This document shows positions 52,158-60,957 of a DNA stretch of 64,000 nucleotides, one piece after another. The notes beneath the pieces are model-generated. The model worked only from the letters and a program-made list of their open reading frames with translations. It made no database searches and was not told the origin of the DNA. The DNA is taken from contig NZ_QUEE01000006.1 in assembly GCF_003477885.1 (NCBI RefSeq), positions 124,001 to 188,000 on the forward strand, read 5' to 3'. Made by a program: the position numbers and the translations under genes. This DNA is from Lachnotalea sp. AF33-28 (GTDB taxonomy: Bacteria > Bacillota > Clostridia > Lachnospirales > Lachnospiraceae). Positions within the stretch are counted from its first letter, which is position 1. Each line of letters begins with the position of its first letter.

Positions 52158-52220
52158 GCGCGCAAAGCGGCCGGTTCGGCCAGACGGTGCCGGATACGCA
52201 TGTATCAGCACACTGCGCGC
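52158..52220 (+). ncRNA. Three-way-junction structure in glyA leader
   Basis: Outer helix GCGCGC (52158-52163) with GCGCGC (52215-52220). Inner hairpin GGCCG-GTT-CGGCC (52169-52181). Inner hairpin GTGC-CG-GATAC-GCAT-GTATC-A-GCAC (52187-52211). It lies downstream of a T-tracted hairpin and 31 bases before glyA. Not a class I recognise; it could be a riboswitch-like element or a protein-binding leader. Confidence 0.5.
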
Positions 52221-52251
52221 TCATAGGTAAAAAAATCACGGAGGTAGGGAA

Positions 52252-53490
52252 ATGTACTCATTTGAAGAAGTCTCCGGCTTTGATCCGGAACTGGCGGAAG
52301 CGATTACGCTGGAAATTGGCCGTCAGAACAGCCATATTGAGCTGATAGCGTCCGAGAACTTTGTAAGCAAGGCCGTTATGGCAGCTATGGGAAGCCCGTT
52401 AACGAACAAATACGCGGAAGGCTATCCGGGAAAGCGCTATTATGGCGGATGTGAGTTTGTGGATATTGCTGAAAATCTTGCGATTGCCCGTGCGAAAGAG
52501 CTGTTTGGCTGTGAATATGCCAATGTGCAGCCTCATTCCGGCGCTCAGGCCAATATGGCTATATTTTTTGCCATGCTGACACCCGGAGATACGGTGATGG
52601 GTATGAATCTAAACCATGGCGGACATCTGACACACGGAAGCCCGGTGAATATGTCCGGCAAGTATTTCAATATCGTGCCCTACGGCGTGAATGATGAAGG
52701 TTTTATAGATTACGATGAAGTGAGGAGGCTCGCTCTGGAATGCCGTCCGAAACTGATCGTGGCGGGGGCCAGCGCATATGCCCGTGAGATCGATTTTAAG
52801 AAATTCCGCGAAATTGCCGATGAGGCGGGAGCTTATCTGATGGTGGATATGGCGCATATCGCCGGACTGGTGGCCGCGGGGCTTCACATGAGCCCGATTC
52901 CCTACGCCCATGTCACCACCACCACGACCCACAAGACTTTAAGAGGTCCCAGAGGCGGTATGATCCTCTCCAGCAATGAAGTGAATGAGAAATTCAACTT
53001 TAATAAGGCGGTATTCCCGGGCATTCAGGGAGGCCCTCTGATGCATGTGATCGCGGCCAAGGCTGTCTGCTTTAAAGAGGCGTTAGACCCCAGCTTTAAG
53101 ACGTATCAGGGTCAGATCGTGAAAAACGCAAAGGCTCTGGCAGAAAGCCTGATGAAACGCGGATTCAGGCTGGTATCCGGCGGTACTGACAACCACCTGA
53201 TGCTGGTGGATTTAAGGAACATGGGCGTGACCGGCAAAGCGGCTGAGAAACTGCTGGATGCAGCCAATATCACCTGCAATAAGAATACGATCCCTAACGA
53301 TCCGGAGAAGCCCTTTGTTACCAGCGGCATTCGTCTGGGAACGCCAGCCGTTACCACAAGGGGCATGAAAGAAGCCGATATGGACACCATTGCCGAAGCA
53401 ATTTATCTGGTTGTAAAGGACGTGGAAGGAAACAAAGATAAGGCTCTCGCCCTGGTGAAGGAGCTGACGGACAAATATCCGCTGTACTAG
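52252..53490 (+). CDS. glyA: Serine hydroxymethyltransferase
   Basis: Interconverts serine and glycine with tetrahydrofolate, using pyridoxal phosphate. The 412-residue protein has ELIASENFVS, the PLP region with HGGHLTHGSP, VDMAHIAGLVAAG, and the Lys-containing THKTLRGPRGGMIL. It is full length with RBS GGAGG (52240-52244). The leader contains a promoter, a T-tracted hairpin and a three-way junction. Confidence 0.97.
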   Translation: MYSFEEVSGFDPELAEAITLEIGRQNSHIELIASENFVSKAVMAAMGSPLTNKYAEGYPGKRYYGGCEFVDIAENLAIARAKELFGCEYANVQPHSGAQANMAIFFAMLTPGDTVMGMNLNHGGHLTHGSPVNMSGKYFNIVPYGVNDEGFIDYDEVRRLALECRPKLIVAGASAYAREIDFKKFREIADEAGAYLMVDMAHIAGLVAAGLHMSPIPYAHVTTTTTHKTLRGPRGGMILSSNEVNEKFNFNKAVFPGIQGGPLMHVIAAKAVCFKEALDPSFKTYQGQIVKNAKALAESLMKRGFRLVSGGTDNHLMLVDLRNMGVTGKAAEKLLDAANITCNKNTIPNDPEKPFVTSGIRLGTPAVTTRGMKEADMDTIAEAIYLVVKDVEGNKDKALALVKELTDKYPLY

Positions 53491-53509
53491 GATACTGATG
53501 GATCTGTGC

Positions 53510-53561
53510 GCCCCGTAAGCATTGTGACGTTCTGCTTTCGGCCGGCAGATGCTTATGGGGC
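53510..53561 (+). promoter_or_regulatory. Long leader hairpin before small beta-barrel gene
   Basis: GCCCCGTAAGCA (53510-53521) and TGCTTATGGGGC (53550-53561) form a 12-bp stem, with inner TCTGC/GCAGA. It begins 20 bases after the glyA stop and ends 17 bases before the next start. There is no T-tract. Confidence 0.55.
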
Positions 53562-53577
53562 AGGAAAGGACAAACGC

Positions 53578-53931
53578 ATGGGTTTCTTTGATATATGGAA
53601 AAGCAAAGAGAAAGGCAAGTTTCAGTTTCAAATTGAAGACACCTTCGCATTAAAGGACGGCAGCGCTGTCATAGCCGGACTTGTTTTGAGCGGAACGGTA
53701 GCGGTAGGCGACAGAGTGAGCTATGTGGACAGAGATCTTCAGCCAGTATTTGAATGTCGGATCTCAGGAATCGAGCAGCCTGGGGCCGGCCGCATGAATC
53801 AGGCGTCCAGCAGCGCTGCCGGCAGGTACGGCGCTCATTTCGCGTTCCTGATAAAGGAGCACAGCAAGTCGGAGTTCGAAAAAGAAAATTATTTGATTCA
53901 ATCGGATAATATGACCGGGATTGTTTTATAG
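53578..53931 (+). CDS. Small protein with an EF-Tu domain 2-like barrel
   Basis: A 117-residue protein. After MGFFDIWKSKEKGKF it reads FQIEDTFALKDGSAVIAGLV and SGTVAVGDRVSYV, which resembles the second (beta-barrel) domain of translational GTPases such as EF-Tu (the hallmark VxxGxVxxGxV pattern). There is no GTPase domain. The start at 53578 follows AGGAAAGGA; an upstream frame crosses the leader hairpin. Similar standalone proteins are seen in clostridia and are uncharacterised. Function unknown. Confidence 0.7.
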   Translation: MGFFDIWKSKEKGKFQFQIEDTFALKDGSAVIAGLVLSGTVAVGDRVSYVDRDLQPVFECRISGIEQPGAGRMNQASSSAAGRYGAHFAFLIKEHSKSEFEKENYLIQSDNMTGIVL

Positions 53932-53946
53932 CAGTACAAAAGCAGG

Positions 53947-53980
53947 GAAAGCCTCCGTGGACCGGGGGCTTTCCTTTTTC
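53947..53980 (+). terminator. Terminator between small protein and GH2 gene
   Basis: GAAAGCC (53947-53953) and GGCTTTC (53967-53973), with CCTCCG/CCGGGGG in between, followed by CTTTTTC. It separates convergent genes; the T-tract faces the + strand. Confidence 0.7.
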
Positions 53981-53990
53981 TTCTTATTTA

Positions 53991-56261
53991 TCACTTCGGA
54001 ATCTTATTCAGTATATCGTTGAGGATCAGCAGCATATCCTGACCGCCCTGCGGCGCTGCGGAATCGGACATGCCGCTCATCATGCCTGCAATCTGTTCCA
54101 GCGGCATATCTTTCATCATGCCCATCATGGAGCGCTTCAGCTTCATGCCGGAGACGGCGCTCATTACCTGGATCAGCGCGCTTCCGGCCTCTTCATGTTC
54201 AAGAATATCCCCAACCGTATCCTTAATTGAAAAATACCCGGGGCGGATCTCCAGCGGTTTCACATCCTGGTAATCCTCCAATTTAAACCAGTTGGCCGCG
54301 CCGTCACCGTCATCGTCATCTTCCGGAGGGAGCGTGTAGACCGCGGGAAGCACGCTGGTCTTTTCCAGCGTGATGGAATCGCTTTGGCTGCCCGCAACGG
54401 CGCAGATCATGGTGAAACGGCCGGTGAGAGGGACACACTTAAAGCAGAATACATGGCTGCCGCTTATGGTTGCGAAAAGTTCCCCGTCGATATACAGCGA
54501 GATACATGGCTGGTTGCTGTAAACTTTAACGTCCGTGTATTCGCCCGTCCTCTGCGAGTATCCGGAGCCGGCCAGGTGTACGAAGGGATCACTGCTCCAG
54601 TACGCTTTGTAGACATAGAAGGAGTCCTTGCAGATCTTCCTGTCCATGGTCACCAGCCCTTTGTTGTTGCGGCCCTTTATGCCGCCCTCATCCCTGGCGT
54701 CGCATCCGAAATCAAACATATTCCAGACGTGGGTGGCCCACAGCCAGGGGCGTTCATCAATGATCTTTGCCATGTGTTCATGATAGAGCGCCTGGTAGTC
54801 TTCGGAATAATCCTTGACTTTCGGATCGTCACTGTGATAGGTGAGGATGCCTTCTGCGCCGTATTCGGAGAGACCCAGCGGTATCTGCGGGTGCATTTCA
54901 TGAAATGCGTCCAGCCAGACCTCATTCTGTTCCATGGCCCCGCCGTACCATCCGAAATAATGGTTATAGCTGACCAGATCCGTGATCTCATTTAAAGGGC
55001 TTTCTTTGGGCACCAGGGACATCTGTGCGATGGTGGTGGGCCTTGTGGGATCCAGCTCGTGGGTCAGATCGTTCAGGGCGCGGAGGTTTTCTGCCAGCCC
55101 GGGACGTTCTCCGCCGATCGTGATCTCGTTGGCGATCCCCCAGAAGCAGATAGAGGGATGGTTGTAATTCTGTATGATGAGTTCTTTCATCTGCAGGATA
55201 CAGTTTTCATGTGCGGCGGGGTCCTCATTCATCACTGAGATGAAGGGGATTTCCGCCCAAACCACCATGCCGGCTTCGTCACAGGCGTCGTAGAACTCCT
55301 GGCTGTGCTGATAATGGGCCAGACGGACTGTGTTCGCGCCGATCTCCCGGATCAGCTCCATGTCGGCCAGATGCTGCGCAGGCGTCAAGGCATTGCCCGC
55401 GCCCAGGATATCCTGATGGCGGGAGACCCCGCGCAGGGGCATGGGCTTACCGTTCAGGATAAAGCCCTTCTGCGGATCGACCTTAAAGCTGCGGACTCCG
55501 AAACGTGTGCTGACCTCATCGATGACCTCATTACGGCGGACCAGGTGTGCCTTTAATTCATACAGATAGGGATCCTCCACACCCTGCCACAGATGGGGAT
55601 TCATGAGCATCAGTTTCGTCTTCACAGCGGGGTTTGCGGGACATACCGCGCGGCCGGCCATGCGGCCTTCACGGTCCCGGATTTCAAAACATACGGACAG
55701 ATCCTCGGCGGGGTTTGTAAGAAACGCCTCCAGAGTAAGAACCGCGTGCCCGCCGTCTATTTCTGACGAGACTGTAATCCCTCTGCTGCCCAGATAATCC
55801 AGGTCAAAATGGCTGTCCGCAACGCCGATCAGATTCACCCCGCGGTATAGGCCGCCGTAAAAAGTGAAATCCGCAACCTGCGGATAGACATGATCCATCG
55901 GGCTATTATCCACGAGGATGGCCAGCAGATTATTTTCTTCTTTCAAGAGATCGGTGATATCCATGCGGAAGATGGAATAGCCGCCCTCATGTCTCCCCGC
56001 CTTCATACCGTTAATATAGACTTCTGCGGTGTTTGCTGCGGCCTCTGTCTCCAGATAGATGCGGTCACCCAAGGGGCGGTCGAAGCTGCGGACATAACAG
56101 CAGCTGCCCCGGTAATAATCGTTTCCGCCATCCTGCCCGTCCGAAGCATTCCAGGTATGGGGCAGGTCTACAAATTCCCATTCGCCTGGCAGCGATGCGG
56201 GCGGCTGTGTGACATCTTTTTTAAACATCCAGAATTTGTTCAAATTTTTTACTGTACGCAT
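53991..56261 (-). CDS. Glycoside hydrolase family 2 (beta-galactosidase or beta-glucuronidase-like)
   Basis: Cytoplasmic glycosidase of 756 residues. N-terminal jelly-roll (LPHTWNASDGQDGGNDYYRG), immunoglobulin-like domain, TIM barrel (GVSRHQDILGAGNALTP). Acid/base Glu379 in GIANEITIG; nucleophile Glu466 in LGLSEYGAEG. GRNNKGLVTMDRK contains an NxK-type motif, which in true glucuronidases contacts the acid group, but related galactosidases share it. The last 90 or so residues (SIKDTVGDILEHEEAGSALI, then MMGMMKDMPLEQIAGMM) are helical and Met-rich, unusual for GH2. The start at 56261 has AAGGAAGGAAG. It is 16 bases from the GPH symporter that likely brings its substrate. Confidence 0.9.
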   Translation of the reverse strand: MRTVKNLNKFWMFKKDVTQPPASLPGEWEFVDLPHTWNASDGQDGGNDYYRGSCCYVRSFDRPLGDRIYLETEAAANTAEVYINGMKAGRHEGGYSIFRMDITDLLKEENNLLAILVDNSPMDHVYPQVADFTFYGGLYRGVNLIGVADSHFDLDYLGSRGITVSSEIDGGHAVLTLEAFLTNPAEDLSVCFEIRDREGRMAGRAVCPANPAVKTKLMLMNPHLWQGVEDPYLYELKAHLVRRNEVIDEVSTRFGVRSFKVDPQKGFILNGKPMPLRGVSRHQDILGAGNALTPAQHLADMELIREIGANTVRLAHYQHSQEFYDACDEAGMVVWAEIPFISVMNEDPAAHENCILQMKELIIQNYNHPSICFWGIANEITIGGERPGLAENLRALNDLTHELDPTRPTTIAQMSLVPKESPLNEITDLVSYNHYFGWYGGAMEQNEVWLDAFHEMHPQIPLGLSEYGAEGILTYHSDDPKVKDYSEDYQALYHEHMAKIIDERPWLWATHVWNMFDFGCDARDEGGIKGRNNKGLVTMDRKICKDSFYVYKAYWSSDPFVHLAGSGYSQRTGEYTDVKVYSNQPCISLYIDGELFATISGSHVFCFKCVPLTGRFTMICAVAGSQSDSITLEKTSVLPAVYTLPPEDDDDGDGAANWFKLEDYQDVKPLEIRPGYFSIKDTVGDILEHEEAGSALIQVMSAVSGMKLKRSMMGMMKDMPLEQIAGMMSGMSDSAAPQGGQDMLLILNDILNKIPK

Positions 56262-56277
56262 AGAACTTCCTTCCTTA

Positions 56278-57699
56278 TCAATTATTTTCTTTTGCGGCAT
56301 TTTCTTCGCGCCGCCTGTTCAGCACGGCGGTATTTTCCTCCACCGCTTTTTTGGACAGCGGATAGCCGAAGAACATGATTAAAAACACTCCCAGATAGCA
56401 GACCGCCGGCACCAGTGTGGAAACGCTGTAGATATTGTCGGCCACCTGCTGCGTCTGGGACGGCGCTTCCGAGATGTAGCCGATGGCCGTCAGAGCGAAG
56501 CCGCCCACACCGCCTGCCAGGGCCTGGCCGAGCTTTCGTGAAAACGAGTAGACGGCGTAGACGGTTCCGTCCTCTCTCTGTCCGGTCCGGATCTCCTGAT
56601 AATCGATCACATCCGTGATATAGGCCCAGACGATCATGTTAAAGAATCCGATACCGATGGAGCCGATGAACATGAGAGCAATAAAAACACCCAGGCTCCT
56701 GGTGCGGATAAAAAACAGCACAAAATAAGCGATGGCAGCGATCAGTGCGCCGATGCTTCCCGCTTCCTTTTTGCCGATCCGTTTGGAGATGCTCACCGCG
56801 AAGGGAGCCACCAGCAATACGCCGCCCATGCTGATCACGCTGACTACGGCGAGGATTTTGGCGTTGCGGAAATAATCCATAAACAGAAAGTTATTCATAT
56901 TCTGTGAAAGCAGCGTAGCCAGAAGAAGCAGCAGTGCGGAACCTATGATGGCTAAAAGGGCACGGTTGGTGAAAAGGCCGGACAGCATGGTGCCCACCGG
57001 CATGGTGTGCCCGGAGGATTTTGGCGGGATATGCACCCGCTCCCTGCACAGCCTGTAACACAGGACATAACAGATCACAGCCAGCGCTGAAAAAACCAGC
57101 GCGATGTAGGTGAAGTTTTCCGGTATTACGATCTGGTTGCCGCCGGCGTCTTCCGTATACAGATACAATGGAACTAAAATGCCGATGGCAAGTCCGGCAA
57201 GGGATGCGCCGATGCTTCGGAAGGTGGAAAGCGAAGCACGTTCGGCCGGATCGGAACTGATGACGGAAGCCATGGAGCCATAGGGGATATTGATGCTGGT
57301 ATAAAAGATGCTTCCCCACAGAATATAAGTGATGATCATATAGGCCATCTTGCCGGCATAGGGCCAGTCGCGGACAAAATAGAGGTACATCAGGGAGCTG
57401 GCTATGGCTACCGGTATGCACATCCTACGGATCCAGGGACGGAACCGGCCGTCTTTTGCGGGCCTGGCGGTATCCACGATGCGCCCCATGGTCACATCTG
57501 TAAACGCATCTACCAGCCGCGCCGCGAGAAACAGAAAGCCGACAGCCGCACCGTTGATTCCGAGAACTTTCGTATAAAATACCATCAGGTAGCTGCTGGC
57601 AAAAATAAATGTAAAGTCGTTGCCGAAATCCCCGAACATATAACCCAATTTATCCTTTATGCCGAAGGGGCTGACCTTTTTTTCACTATTATCAGACAT
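56278..57699 (-). CDS. GPH-family sugar:cation symporter
   Basis: Membrane transporter of 473 residues, 12 helices, of the glycoside-pentoside-hexuronide family (MelB/GusB type). Early motifs DKLGYMFGDFGNDFTF and DAFTDVTMGRIVDT are characteristic; RIVDTARPAKDGRFRPW follows the second helix pair. It precedes the GH2 gene by 16 bases on the same strand, giving a two-gene uptake-and-hydrolysis operon. A glucuronide or beta-galactoside is the probable cargo. Confidence 0.92.
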   Translation of the reverse strand: MSDNSEKKVSPFGIKDKLGYMFGDFGNDFTFIFASSYLMVFYTKVLGINGAAVGFLFLAARLVDAFTDVTMGRIVDTARPAKDGRFRPWIRRMCIPVAIASSLMYLYFVRDWPYAGKMAYMIITYILWGSIFYTSINIPYGSMASVISSDPAERASLSTFRSIGASLAGLAIGILVPLYLYTEDAGGNQIVIPENFTYIALVFSALAVICYVLCYRLCRERVHIPPKSSGHTMPVGTMLSGLFTNRALLAIIGSALLLLLATLLSQNMNNFLFMDYFRNAKILAVVSVISMGGVLLVAPFAVSISKRIGKKEAGSIGALIAAIAYFVLFFIRTRSLGVFIALMFIGSIGIGFFNMIVWAYITDVIDYQEIRTGQREDGTVYAVYSFSRKLGQALAGGVGGFALTAIGYISEAPSQTQQVADNIYSVSTLVPAVCYLGVFLIMFFGYPLSKKAVEENTAVLNRRREENAAKENN

Positions 57700-57803
57700 A
57701 ATAGAATCTCCTTCCTGGAATAAATTCTGATAAGTAACAAAAACTTGACTATAACAGCATTCCCCATCTTCGCGTTTTTCAATCCGATAACAAAGGAGTA
57801 ATT

Positions 57804-58835
57804 ATGAAAGTTAAGGAACTGAATCATATCCGAATCTGGAAGCTGTCCATAGGATGCATACTTGCCTATCTGGCGGCCTCAAATCTGGAACTTAATTACG
57901 CCACCGCGGTGATCACGATCACACTGCTTAGCATACAGCATACGAGAAGAGATACCGTAAGCCTGGCATTCAAAAGAGTCTGTTCCTTCGGACTCGGTTC
58001 GGTGATCGCGGCAGCATGTTTCACCCTGCTTAAGTTTTCCGTATTTTCTCTGTTTTTATACCTGGTTTTGATGATCGCGGCCTGTATGCTTTTAAAAGTG
58101 GAAGAAGGGCTGACGATGACGACGGTCCTCATGCTGCACCTGTGGAATACGGGTGCCATCACAGCGAGGGGGCTGCTTAATGAGGCGGCTCTTATGACGA
58201 TCGGCATACTGCTGGGGTTTCTGATGAACAGCTATATGCCTGGACAGATCCGGCAGATACGAAAGGACCAGTTAAAGATCGACGATATGATGCAGCAGAT
58301 ACTGTTTCAGGCGGCAGGTGCGATTCAGGAAAAGCTTGCATGGCAGCCTGATTGGGAGCGCTTGGAGCAGCTGTTGGAGGAAGCCAAAAAAAGGGCGGAA
58401 GTTTATCGGAAAAATTCGTTTCGCATGGAGGATGACTATTTCCTGCGTTATGTGGAAATGAGGGAAAAGCAGGCAATTCTGCTAAGGAAAATATTTGGAA
58501 ATACTTCAAGGCTTCTGACCGTCCCTAAGGAAGGAGAGATCGTGGCCGGCTTCATCCGCGCCGTTTCAGATTCCTTTCATGAGCTGAACAATGCGAAGGC
58601 TCTGTTATCTGCACTGGCCGTCATGCGCAGCCAGTTTCGGCAGGGGAAGCTTCCCGGCACCAGAAAAGAATTTGAATCCAGGGCTGTTCTGTATGAGATG
58701 GTGCATGATCTGCAGGAGTTTTTAAGGATTAAGAGGAGATTTGCGGAGGAAGTGACGGAAGGGCAGAAAAAGCTTTACTGGCAGGAGCATATAGAAAAGG
58801 TCCCCACAGAAGATAAGGGACCTTCGGAATCATAA
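57804..58835 (+). CDS. Aromatic acid exporter family / FUSC-like membrane protein (DUF939)
   Basis: A 343-residue protein with an N-terminal membrane part of about four to six helices (WKLSIGCILAYLAASNLELNY, ATAVITITLLSIQHTRRDT) typical of DUF939/FUSC, and a C-terminal cytosolic helical domain (from about residue 155) rich in charged heptads. The ATG at 57804 follows AAAGGAGTAATT. Its stop abuts that of the convergent phosphatase. Related to aromatic acid efflux proteins; substrate unknown. Confidence 0.82.
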   Translation: MKVKELNHIRIWKLSIGCILAYLAASNLELNYATAVITITLLSIQHTRRDTVSLAFKRVCSFGLGSVIAAACFTLLKFSVFSLFLYLVLMIAACMLLKVEEGLTMTTVLMLHLWNTGAITARGLLNEAALMTIGILLGFLMNSYMPGQIRQIRKDQLKIDDMMQQILFQAAGAIQEKLAWQPDWERLEQLLEEAKKRAEVYRKNSFRMEDDYFLRYVEMREKQAILLRKIFGNTSRLLTVPKEGEIVAGFIRAVSDSFHELNNAKALLSALAVMRSQFRQGKLPGTRKEFESRAVLYEMVHDLQEFLRIKRRFAEEVTEGQKKLYWQEHIEKVPTEDKGPSES

Positions 58836-59639
58836 TCACAGCGGATAAAAGACCGGCCGGCGTTTCTCAAAGACAGCATATTCTGTGAATCCGCAGGCCT
58901 TTATGATCTTAGCGGCCTCCGCGAATCCGTAACCTAAGTGCTCCGGTTTATGGGCATCCGAACCCAGCGTGATCAGTTCTCCGCCAAGCTGGCGGTAGCG
59001 TGTCAAAATGGTGGGAAGGGGGTGTATGGTGCCCAGGCCGTATTTCAATCCGGCGGTATTGCATTCCAGCGCGATCTGCTTTTGGATCAGCAGTTCCAGT
59101 ATCGGATCAATCAGATCGCGGTATTGCTCATAGGAATAATTTTGATTTTTGTGCGGACCGTATCTGACCACATAGTCCAGATGCCCCAGCGCATCAAAAC
59201 AGCTGTGTACTTTTAAATTGTCATATACACATTGAAAGTATTCGCGGTAAGCCTCTGTTTCCGTGCGGCCTTCATAGAAGTTACTGTAATAGGGATCCAT
59301 ATCGCGCACGATATGGACGGAACCGATTACATAATCGAAAGGATAGCTCTCCGTGTAATCCTCCAGCCTTTCTTTCAGATGGGGCATCAGCCCCAGTTCC
59401 ACACCGATCCGTATGGGGATACGGCCGCTGTATGCCGATTTGAGGCGCAGCATATCGTCAAAATATCTGTCCGTATCAAACGTAAAGGAATGCTCATATT
59501 GAGGCGGAAAGTCGAAATCCTGATGATCGGTTATGCAAAGAAGCGGCATATCCAGGGAAACAGCTCTGTCCGCCTGGCTGCCGGCGGGTGTCTGCGAGTC
59601 ACTGGAGAATTGGGAATGAACATGGGTATCAGCAAGCAT
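58836..59639 (-). CDS. hisK: Histidinol-phosphatase, PHP family
   Basis: Removes phosphate from L-histidinol phosphate in histidine synthesis. The 267-residue PHP protein has metal motifs THVHSQFSSDSQ, ITDHQDFDFP, GVELGLMPH, IGSVHIV, HLDYVVRYG and GSDAHKPEHLGYGF. GGAGGGCCCCGC precedes the ATG. It shares no operon with other his genes here, so another phosphoesterase role is possible. Confidence 0.88.
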   Translation of the reverse strand: MLADTHVHSQFSSDSQTPAGSQADRAVSLDMPLLCITDHQDFDFPPQYEHSFTFDTDRYFDDMLRLKSAYSGRIPIRIGVELGLMPHLKERLEDYTESYPFDYVIGSVHIVRDMDPYYSNFYEGRTETEAYREYFQCVYDNLKVHSCFDALGHLDYVVRYGPHKNQNYSYEQYRDLIDPILELLIQKQIALECNTAGLKYGLGTIHPLPTILTRYRQLGGELITLGSDAHKPEHLGYGFAEAAKIIKACGFTEYAVFEKRRPVFYPL

Positions 59640-59708
59640 GCGGGGCCCTCCTAAGTAAACTTATGCTTTGAATATAAAATAACTGCTGGGAAATGTCAAC
59701 GGGAACCC

Positions 59709-59737
59709 TTTACAAATACCTGTAAATCACGTAAAAT
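59709..59737 (+). promoter_or_regulatory. Promoter of M29 aminopeptidase gene
   Basis: TTTACA (59709-59714), 17-base spacer, TAAAAT (59732-59737), 33 bases before the start codon. Confidence 0.65.
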
Positions 59738-59769
59738 GTTATGAAAGAAACCGGAAAGGATATGAGACT

Positions 59770-60885
59770 ATGGATGAAAGAATCAAAACACTTGCGTATA
59801 ACCTTGTAAACTATTCCTGCAGAGTGCAGGAGGGTGAAAAGGTGTTGATACATTATACGGGAGAGGATACCGTTTCTCTGGCCAGACAGCTGGTAAAAGA
59901 GGTATATAAAGCGAAGGGGATTCCTTTTACCACCTATACCGAGCCCTCAGTACAGAGGGAGCTGCTGCTTGGCTGCGGCGAAAAACAGCTGAACCTGATG
60001 GCGGAAGTGGATGCCCTTTTGATGTCCCGGATGGACTGCTACATCGGCGTACGCGGGGGAAATAACGCAGCGGAACTGGCTGATGTGCCTTCCGACCGCA
60101 TGTCCCTGTATTCCAAGCTCTATGGCACGCCTGTGCATCATGAGATCCGGGTGCCCAAGACCAAATGGGTGGTGCTTCGTTATCCGAATCCTGCTATGGC
60201 CCAGAGCGCTAATACGAGCCTGGAGGCGTTTGAGGATTTTTACTTTAATGTCTGCAATCTGGATTACTCCAAGATGGGGGAGGCGATGCAGCCGCTTAAG
60301 GAGCTGATGGAACGGACCGACCGCGTGCGCATTACGGGCAGGGGAACGGATCTTTCATTTTCCATTAAGGGTATTCCGGCGATTCCCTGCGCAGGGGAGA
60401 TGAATATTCCGGACGGCGAGATCTTTACGGCACCGGTGAAGGATTCCGTAAACGGCGTGCTTTCCTATAATACTCCCAGCGTTTATCAGGGCTTTACCTT
60501 TGAGGATATCCGGCTGACCTTCGAAAACGGAAAGATTGTTAAGGCGGAAGCGAACAATACCGAGCTGATCAACGGGGTATTTGATACCGATGAAGGCGCC
60601 AGATATGTGGGTGAGTTCGCCATCGGCGTGAATCCCTATGTATTGACGCCCATGAAGGACACGTTGTTTGATGAAAAGATCATGGGTTCCTTCCATTTCA
60701 CACCGGGCAACTGCTATGATGAGGCGCCCAACGGCAACCGTTCCGCCATCCACTGGGATCTGGTCTGCATCCAGACACCGGAATACGGCGGCGGAGAGAT
60801 TTATTTTGATGACGTACTGGTGCGCAAGGACGGCAGATTTATGCTTCCCGAGCTTCAGGCATTGAACCCCGAAAACCTGAAGTAA
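59770..60885 (+). CDS. Aminopeptidase, M29 family
   Basis: Metal-dependent aminopeptidase of 371 residues (AmpS/PepS type). The family features are present: N-terminal LAYNLVNYSCRVQEGEKVLIHYTGE, metal-ligand GEMNIPDGEIFTAPV, EFAIGVNPY, GSFHFTPGNCYDEAP and the final C-terminal Asp in YFDDVLVRKDG. It has its own promoter and is followed by an ABC solute-binding gene after 72 bases, an arrangement consistent with peptide use. Confidence 0.93.
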   Translation: MDERIKTLAYNLVNYSCRVQEGEKVLIHYTGEDTVSLARQLVKEVYKAKGIPFTTYTEPSVQRELLLGCGEKQLNLMAEVDALLMSRMDCYIGVRGGNNAAELADVPSDRMSLYSKLYGTPVHHEIRVPKTKWVVLRYPNPAMAQSANTSLEAFEDFYFNVCNLDYSKMGEAMQPLKELMERTDRVRITGRGTDLSFSIKGIPAIPCAGEMNIPDGEIFTAPVKDSVNGVLSYNTPSVYQGFTFEDIRLTFENGKIVKAEANNTELINGVFDTDEGARYVGEFAIGVNPYVLTPMKDTLFDEKIMGSFHFTPGNCYDEAPNGNRSAIHWDLVCIQTPEYGGGEIYFDDVLVRKDGRFMLPELQALNPENLK

Positions 60886-60890
60886 AGCTG

Positions 60891-60947
60891 AAGCACGCTG
60901 AAGCGTGAGCAGGTCATCAACCTGCAGTTGGTGACATGAAAGAGGAG
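60891..60947 (+). promoter_or_regulatory. Twin-hairpin leader motif before family 5 solute-binding gene
   Basis: CACGC-TGAA-GCGTG (60894-60907), AGCAGGTCATC, second hairpin GTCATCAACC-TGCA-GTTGGTGAC, then GAGGAGG. One of the best copies of the motif. Confidence 0.6.
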
Positions 60948-60957
60948 GCACGGATTG

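Noticed and set aside
52100..52251. Tetrahydrofolate or glycine riboswitch before glyA
   Set aside because: The conserved core sequences of those classes are not present; only a three-way junction of unknown class is seen.
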